Assembly (NCBI GenBank): GCA_020636075.1
Contig: JACJYO010000009.1
Location: 135,001-199,000 of the forward strand
DNA: 64,000 nucleotides
Direction of reading: 5' to 3'
Source of the DNA: Lewinellaceae bacterium
GTDB lineage: Bacteria; Bacteroidota; Bacteroidia; Chitinophagales; Saprospiraceae
The position numbers and the translations under genes are program-made. Shown here in pieces: positions 60,243-64,000 of the stretch (positions within the stretch are counted from its first letter, which is position 1; every line of letters begins with the position of its first letter). Under the pieces are notes generated by a model, which was not told the DNA's origin, ran no database searches, and was given only the letters and a program-made list of their open reading frames with translations.

Positions 60243-62895
60243 AAATTTGAGAAATTTTACGCATCCGCAACCCCAACGTAGCAAAACCGCCTGCTTCAAA
60301 ATGCTCGATACGGAGCGTGTGCTGCCCACCGAGTTCCACTTCGATTTCATCCACTGCAGGTTCATGCACATCCCAATGGTCGATGAGGCGCTTGCCGTCG
60401 AGGTAAAGGCGGGCGCCGTCGTCGGAAGTGAGTTCAATGGCATAGCGCCCGGGCGCAATGGTGAATGTTGAGGTCGACACCGTGGCAAAACTATCCGCTT
60501 GCACCCCTTCGGCCGGACTGCCCCACCAGGCGAAGTAGAGGTTGGGTGTGGTGATGGTTGCGGCGGCCTTCCCTCTAGTGACGGCCTCACTTGGAGTGAG
60601 GCCGTCACTAGAAAGGTTGAAAAACTGCACTTCCCAATTCAATTTTTTTTCAAAACGCTCGAATGAAAAGCGGTAGGGCTGCCCGGCGGTGATGGTTTGC
60701 CCAAACACATCAGTTATTTCAAACGCGCCCAGGTATTCAAATTCCAGCCAAACAGCGTCTGCTCCGGCGTTGGCTGTCAGCCTGACAGTGGCCGGCATAG
60801 CCCCGGATTCCTGTTCCACCGTGGCAATGCCCTGCTTCCCGGTAATTTTCCACTGGCCCGGCGGGCCGTACAGGTTCAGCACATAGCGGATGTTATCCGC
60901 GGTTTCGGTGCGTTCCGTCAAAATAGCTTTGGGCCGTAAAAAATCGTAGGGGCCCCATTCGTCGACAAAAATATACTGGCGTCCGCGCGGGTAATTTGGC
61001 GGCAACCCGGCATTCATACCATCGGGCAGACTATCGGGCTCCTCGAGTTCGCGGTAGGGGATATCGAGCGGGGCGTAAGGGTTTTGGGGTTGTTTGTCGG
61101 GGTGACTGAAGTTGAGGTTGCGAACGGCGGCTATTTCGGGCTGCGCCCAAACACGCTCGATCTGTGCGGTGGAGCCGTAAATATCGTTGCGCAAAAAAGT
61201 CAGGTTTTCGTTTGGCTTTTCTGTTTCGAGCAGGGATTCGTAGCCGGTAAACAAATTCTCCCCGTTAACGGCGATATTTTGCGAAGCAGCAATACGCAGG
61301 GGTTTGCGCACGCGCAAAAACACGTTGCGGTCGATCAGCGCGTCGCGGCTGCGCACGTCGCGGTTTTGGGCGTAGCCCCAATCGGCAGGTTGCTCGGCAC
61401 GGGCCCACAGCCGGATGCCGGTGCTGTCGGCCTCAAAGTAGTTTTGGCGGATGACGTTATCCTGGCCATGCTCTATGGCTATGCCGGTGCGGCAGTCGGC
61501 GATGTAGTTGCCCATAAAAACCGATCCATAGCTGTAACCACCCCAAACACCGTAGGTGCATTCGCGCAGGAGATTGCCCTGGATGCGGTTGCGGCTGAAG
61601 GTGACCTCCACGCCATTGGTGGGTGCGTGGCTGAAGTCGTTGCCAAAAATGATATTGTCGTTGCAGCCGCCCTGGCCGCTGTCCATCGTCGTTTGGCCCG
61701 CCCAAAGGAAAAAACCGTCGCCGGAATGGGTGGCTGAGTTGAATGCGAACAGGTTTTCATTGCTCTGTTCGTAGCAAAGGATGCCGGCTGAATCCTGGCC
61801 GCGTTGGTAAAAACCATGCGAGTACCCGCGCACGTTCCAGTCGAGGCGGTTGTGCATCACGCGGTTGCGGCTGCTGCGGTACAGGCCGACGCCGAGACCG
61901 GAGTTGAACTGAAAGTTGTTGTTGTAAAACAGGCCGTCATTGCAGCGGGTAAGCAGCAAGGCGTTTTGGTTGCCAGTGATGTGGCAGTTGCGTACCGTGG
62001 CGTTGGTGCAGCTGTCGAGGTAAATACCGGCGCCGTAGCGTTGCCATTCATTTTGGTCATTTTGATGGTAGCTGAGCCAATCCGAGAAATCTTCGCGTTC
62101 CCGGACAGACCGCAGCCGCGGGCGGTAGTTGTAGGAAAAATCGCTGTTTTCAATGGTCAGCCCGGTTGAGTTTTGCGCCAGCAAGGCAATTTTAAAACCG
62201 CGCACCTGTGCAGTTTTCAGGGTGATATTTTGCCCCGCTATTTCGATGGCCAGGCCGGTAAACCGGTCGGGCCGGGTGGGATCGGCGGTGCTGCGCAGTT
62301 CGGCACCTTGAAAATCGACAGTGATGTCGTTGCCGGCGATAGTAATGAGCGGCGCGTACCGGTCATTGCTGCGCAGTTCAGCGGGTGCTTCGAAGCGGTA
62401 ATTCCCGGGTTTTATGCGGCAAGATTGGGTGATGATCAACCCGGGGGTAAGTTCGATTTCGGGTGTTTGGGGCTGAAGGGTGTCAACCCCACCCCCGGCC
62501 CCTCCCCCCGCGGGGAGGGGGGCTTGATCTCTTCCTGATTTTAGATTGAAATGAGGGGAAACACCCCTCCCCGCTGGGGGATGGGATGGGGGCATAGCCA
62601 TCAACTTAAGGAACCAGAGGGCTAAACCCTTTTCCAATTTTTCTTTTCCAATTTCCAATTTCAAATAAAAAGGATGTTCACAAAGCGCTCTATTTGAAAT
62701 TTGAAAGGAAAAATTTGAAATTTTAAAAGTTGTACACCCCCTCTTAACCCTTAAGTTGATGGCTATGGGGGATGGGGGTGGGGTTGATAAAAAAGCCCCT
62801 CCTTCTTCAATTGCTTTAACTTTAATTGGCAGCCAATGCGCTGAAGAAAGCGGGAGTATCAGCAGGGCAACCCAGATCGGTAACATGATTTTCAT
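60226..62895 (-). CDS. Exported right-handed beta-helix protein with C-terminal PA14 domain
   Basis: 889 residues. Signal peptide (cleavage near LPLSSA, residue 19). Residues ~30-142 are low-complexity and repeat-encoded (FKISNFSFQISN, PPAGRGVSP and similar). From ~150 a NosD/pectate-lyase-like beta-helix with NCHITGNQNALLLTRCNDGL, NNNFQFNSGLGVGLYRSSRN, NIIFGNDFSHAPTNGVEVTF. A PA14 domain occupies ~745-880 (ITTPNLYFAWWGSPAEGVQA, IELTSDDGARLYLDGKRLID). A palindrome inserts ~13 residues at 762-774. The end (ISQPRH) is palindrome-derived. It may bind or process polysaccharide. Confidence 0.9.
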   Translation of the reverse strand: MKIMLPIWVALLILPLSSAHWLPIKVKAIEEGGAFLSTPPPSPIAINLRVKRGCTTFKISNFSFQISNRALCEHPFYLKLEIGKEKLEKGLALWFLKLMAMPPSHPPAGRGVSPHFNLKSGRDQAPLPAGGGAGGGVDTLQPQTPEIELTPGLIITQSCRIKPGNYRFEAPAELRSNDRYAPLITIAGNDITVDFQGAELRSTADPTRPDRFTGLAIEIAGQNITLKTAQVRGFKIALLAQNSTGLTIENSDFSYNYRPRLRSVREREDFSDWLSYHQNDQNEWQRYGAGIYLDSCTNATVRNCHITGNQNALLLTRCNDGLFYNNNFQFNSGLGVGLYRSSRNRVMHNRLDWNVRGYSHGFYQRGQDSAGILCYEQSNENLFAFNSATHSGDGFFLWAGQTTMDSGQGGCNDNIIFGNDFSHAPTNGVEVTFSRNRIQGNLLRECTYGVWGGYSYGSVFMGNYIADCRTGIAIEHGQDNVIRQNYFEADSTGIRLWARAEQPADWGYAQNRDVRSRDALIDRNVFLRVRKPLRIAASQNIAVNGENLFTGYESLLETEKPNENLTFLRNDIYGSTAQIERVWAQPEIAAVRNLNFSHPDKQPQNPYAPLDIPYRELEEPDSLPDGMNAGLPPNYPRGRQYIFVDEWGPYDFLRPKAILTERTETADNIRYVLNLYGPPGQWKITGKQGIATVEQESGAMPATVRLTANAGADAVWLEFEYLGAFEITDVFGQTITAGQPYRFSFERFEKKLNWEVQFFNLSSDGLTPSEAVTRGKAAATITTPNLYFAWWGSPAEGVQADSFATVSTSTFTIAPGRYAIELTSDDGARLYLDGKRLIDHWDVHEPAVDEIEVELGGQHTLRIEHFEAGGFATLGLRMRKISQISQPRH
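60574..60612. repeat. 18-bp palindrome inside the PA14 domain coding region
   Basis: TCTAGTGACGGCCTCACT (60574-60591), TGG loop, and the exact reverse complement (60595-60612). It is in frame and encodes about SSDGLTPSEAVTR in the minus-strand protein, between PA14 strands. Confidence 0.94.
62490..62830. repeat. Compound repeat block inside the beta-helix gene
   Basis: It holds a perfect 19-bp inverted repeat (CATAGCCATCAACTTAAGG at 62593-62611 and its complement at 62749-62767), two AT-rich copies of the 37-bp word (62630-62667 and 62692-62728), and CCCCTCCCC/GGGGAGGGG-type G/C-rich stretches around 62500-62580 and 62770-62790. All remain in frame. Confidence 0.85.
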
Positions 62896-62917
62896 GGTAC
62901 AAATTTAGGGAAAACAA

Positions 62918-62951
62918 AAACCCGTCCTACGGCACGCGACCGCAGGACGGG
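62918..62951 (-). terminator. Intrinsic terminator of the HYR-domain gene
   Basis: ACCCGTCCT (62918-62926) and AGGACGGGT (62943-62951) form a stem with a GC-rich inner part; on the minus strand it is followed by TTTTTG. It lies 22 bases after the stop of the HYR gene. Confidence 0.8.
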
Positions 62952-62973
62952 TAAGGTATCCCAATCGGATAAT

Positions 62974-64000
62974 CTACAAATTACACGGATCCAGTGGCCC
63001 GTTGATGCACTCCAGTGCTTCCAACAATTCGTACATGTGTGGTTGGTTCGAAATATTGCCCAGCGCGCCATTGGTCACGCGCAGCAATTCGTTCACATCG
63101 GGGTCGGGCGCCAGGTAGTGGGTAACCTCTTTCAGAATATCGCAGCTGGCAAATTCGGTGAGTTTTTTAGTTCCCAGCGAGGGTTTTAGTTTGACAAAAA
63201 TGCTCAGTTTGAGGGCTTCGCCAAACAGGGGGTTGATGATCTTACCGCTCGGAGTGGTCGGGTTCGTGAGCAGATCGCAACTGGCATCTACTACTATTTT
63301 CTTAAAACCCAGCCCTTTCGGGATTGTTCCGGTAGGCGGCAGCCATTCGATCACACAATCGGCCCTGCCAGGGGGTACGGTAACGAAGCTGTTGCTCATA
63401 CCTACGGTAACAGGCAGTGCAGTTTCAATAAGTGGTGCAGTGTTTTTGGTGATGATCTGCACGCAAGTGCTGGTGTTCCGGCAGTCGTCTTTTGCCTGAA
63501 AAGTGCGTTCGACAATGCAGAACCAGTCGCAGTCACCGTTGGCATGGGTATCAAAGCGACTGAAATCGAGTACAGGGTCACAATTGTCGACTGCAGTGGC
63601 CAGGCCGGTTGCAGCGGCGGTAGTGTCGCAGGTGACGGTCACGTTGACCGGGCAGGTGATGGTGGGCGGTTTTTTATCCTCCACCTTGATCACGTGCACA
63701 CAGCTGCTGGTATTGCCGTGGGTGTCGTGGGCCGTCCAGGTGCGGTTGATGGTGTATTCGTGCGTGCAGGAGCCATTCACCGTCGCGTCGACATGCGTGA
63801 AGGGATTCAAACCACAGTTATCCGTTGCCGTCGCAAAACCAACCGCATTGGGGGTAGTGGGCGCCTCACAGCTGACGGTGATTTGTGCCGGACAGGTGAT
63901 CACCGGTTTTTCATTATCATTAACGGTTACCGTGAACGTGCAGGTGGCGGTATTCCCCAGTTGGTCGGTGGCTTTGCAGGTGACCATGGTGACACCCACC
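62974..64000 (-). CDS. HYR-domain surface protein, C-terminal part (N-terminus outside window)
   Basis: At least 341 residues are visible and the frame is open to the window edge, so the protein is longer. HYR repeats: VTMVTCKATDQLGNTATCTF, VNDNEKPVITCPAQITVSCE, VEDKKPPTITCPVNVTVTCD. HYR domains are Ig-like adhesion modules with paired cysteines. The C-terminal ~150 residues (from PLIETALPVTVG) are a different, Cys-poorer region ending CINGPLDPCNL. No T9SS type A sorting domain is visible at the end. Confidence 0.85.
   Translation of the reverse strand, partial: VGVTMVTCKATDQLGNTATCTFTVTVNDNEKPVITCPAQITVSCEAPTTPNAVGFATATDNCGLNPFTHVDATVNGSCTHEYTINRTWTAHDTHGNTSSCVHVIKVEDKKPPTITCPVNVTVTCDTTAAATGLATAVDNCDPVLDFSRFDTHANGDCDWFCIVERTFQAKDDCRNTSTCVQIITKNTAPLIETALPVTVGMSNSFVTVPPGRADCVIEWLPPTGTIPKGLGFKKIVVDASCDLLTNPTTPSGKIINPLFGEALKLSIFVKLKPSLGTKKLTEFASCDILKEVTHYLAPDPDVNELLRVTNGALGNISNQPHMYELLEALECINGPLDPCNL

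Overview
The window looks like a chromosome segment of a Bacteroidota bacterium, most likely of the Saprospiria (class-level guess). The evidence is -10 boxes of the TAnnTTTG type in front of many genes, C-terminal type IX secretion (T9SS) sorting domains, HYR and P-domain surface proteins, Bacteroidota-type DUF families (DUF4294, DUF4159), and almost no purine-rich ribosome binding sites. No phage, integron, CRISPR array or complete transposon was seen. Coding is dense and no gene-free stretch exceeds 300 bases.

Layout. 1-1590: 3' part of a 23S rRNA gene, a spacer without tRNA, 5S rRNA and the operon terminator. 1.7-16.6 kb: mostly single genes, including a PIF1-like helicase, a cytochrome c/copper-monooxygenase-like secreted protein, a WecA/TagO-type lipid-carrier transferase, a TPR adenylate cyclase, an LpxH-like hydrolase, a YbhN-type membrane protein, Bcp peroxidase and an SDR enzyme. 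16.7-19.2 kb: mlaE, dapD, RDD protein. 19.3-21.9 kb: ECF sigma factor, anti-sigma-like protein and a DUF4097-like protein. 22-28.9 kb: outer-membrane proteins, RNase H, M3 peptidase, AhpD-like protein and D-aminoacyl-tRNA deacylase. 28.9-35.5 kb: hisS, rsmI-purS-pssA, a SMUG-type glycosylase, and aroA coupled to a frameshifted GHMP kinase. 35.7-44.7 kb: DUF2142 protein, ferredoxin-NADP reductase, S41 protease, hydrolase, TPR lipoprotein, phosphatase, mnmG. 44.7-48.0 kb: a two-gene trp operon of fused enzymes (trpGD, trpCF). 48.2-64 kb: a LysE exporter, then three tandem ~1200-residue metallopeptidase-like T9SS proteins, a beta-helix/PA14 protein and the C-terminal part of a HYR protein that runs off the window.

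The most unusual signal is a dense population of short palindromic and inverted repeats of several sequence families. Many sit exactly on gene ends. One family starts with GTAACGCGAAC and its TAA is the stop codon of four forward genes and of one facing gene. Other palindromes supply stop codons of a glycosylase, a TPR protein and a beta-helix protein. Others lie inside reading frames: between the TrpG and TrpD catalytic parts, in the TrpC-TrpF linker, in a PA14 domain, and after a signal peptide. Two divergent gene pairs have mirrored start regions that include both start codons. Related palindromes differ by changes on both arms that keep the pairing. This resembles a REP/RAYT-like or Rickettsia-palindromic-element-like process that tolerates or uses coding sequence; no mobilising enzyme is visible in this window, so the mechanism is inference.
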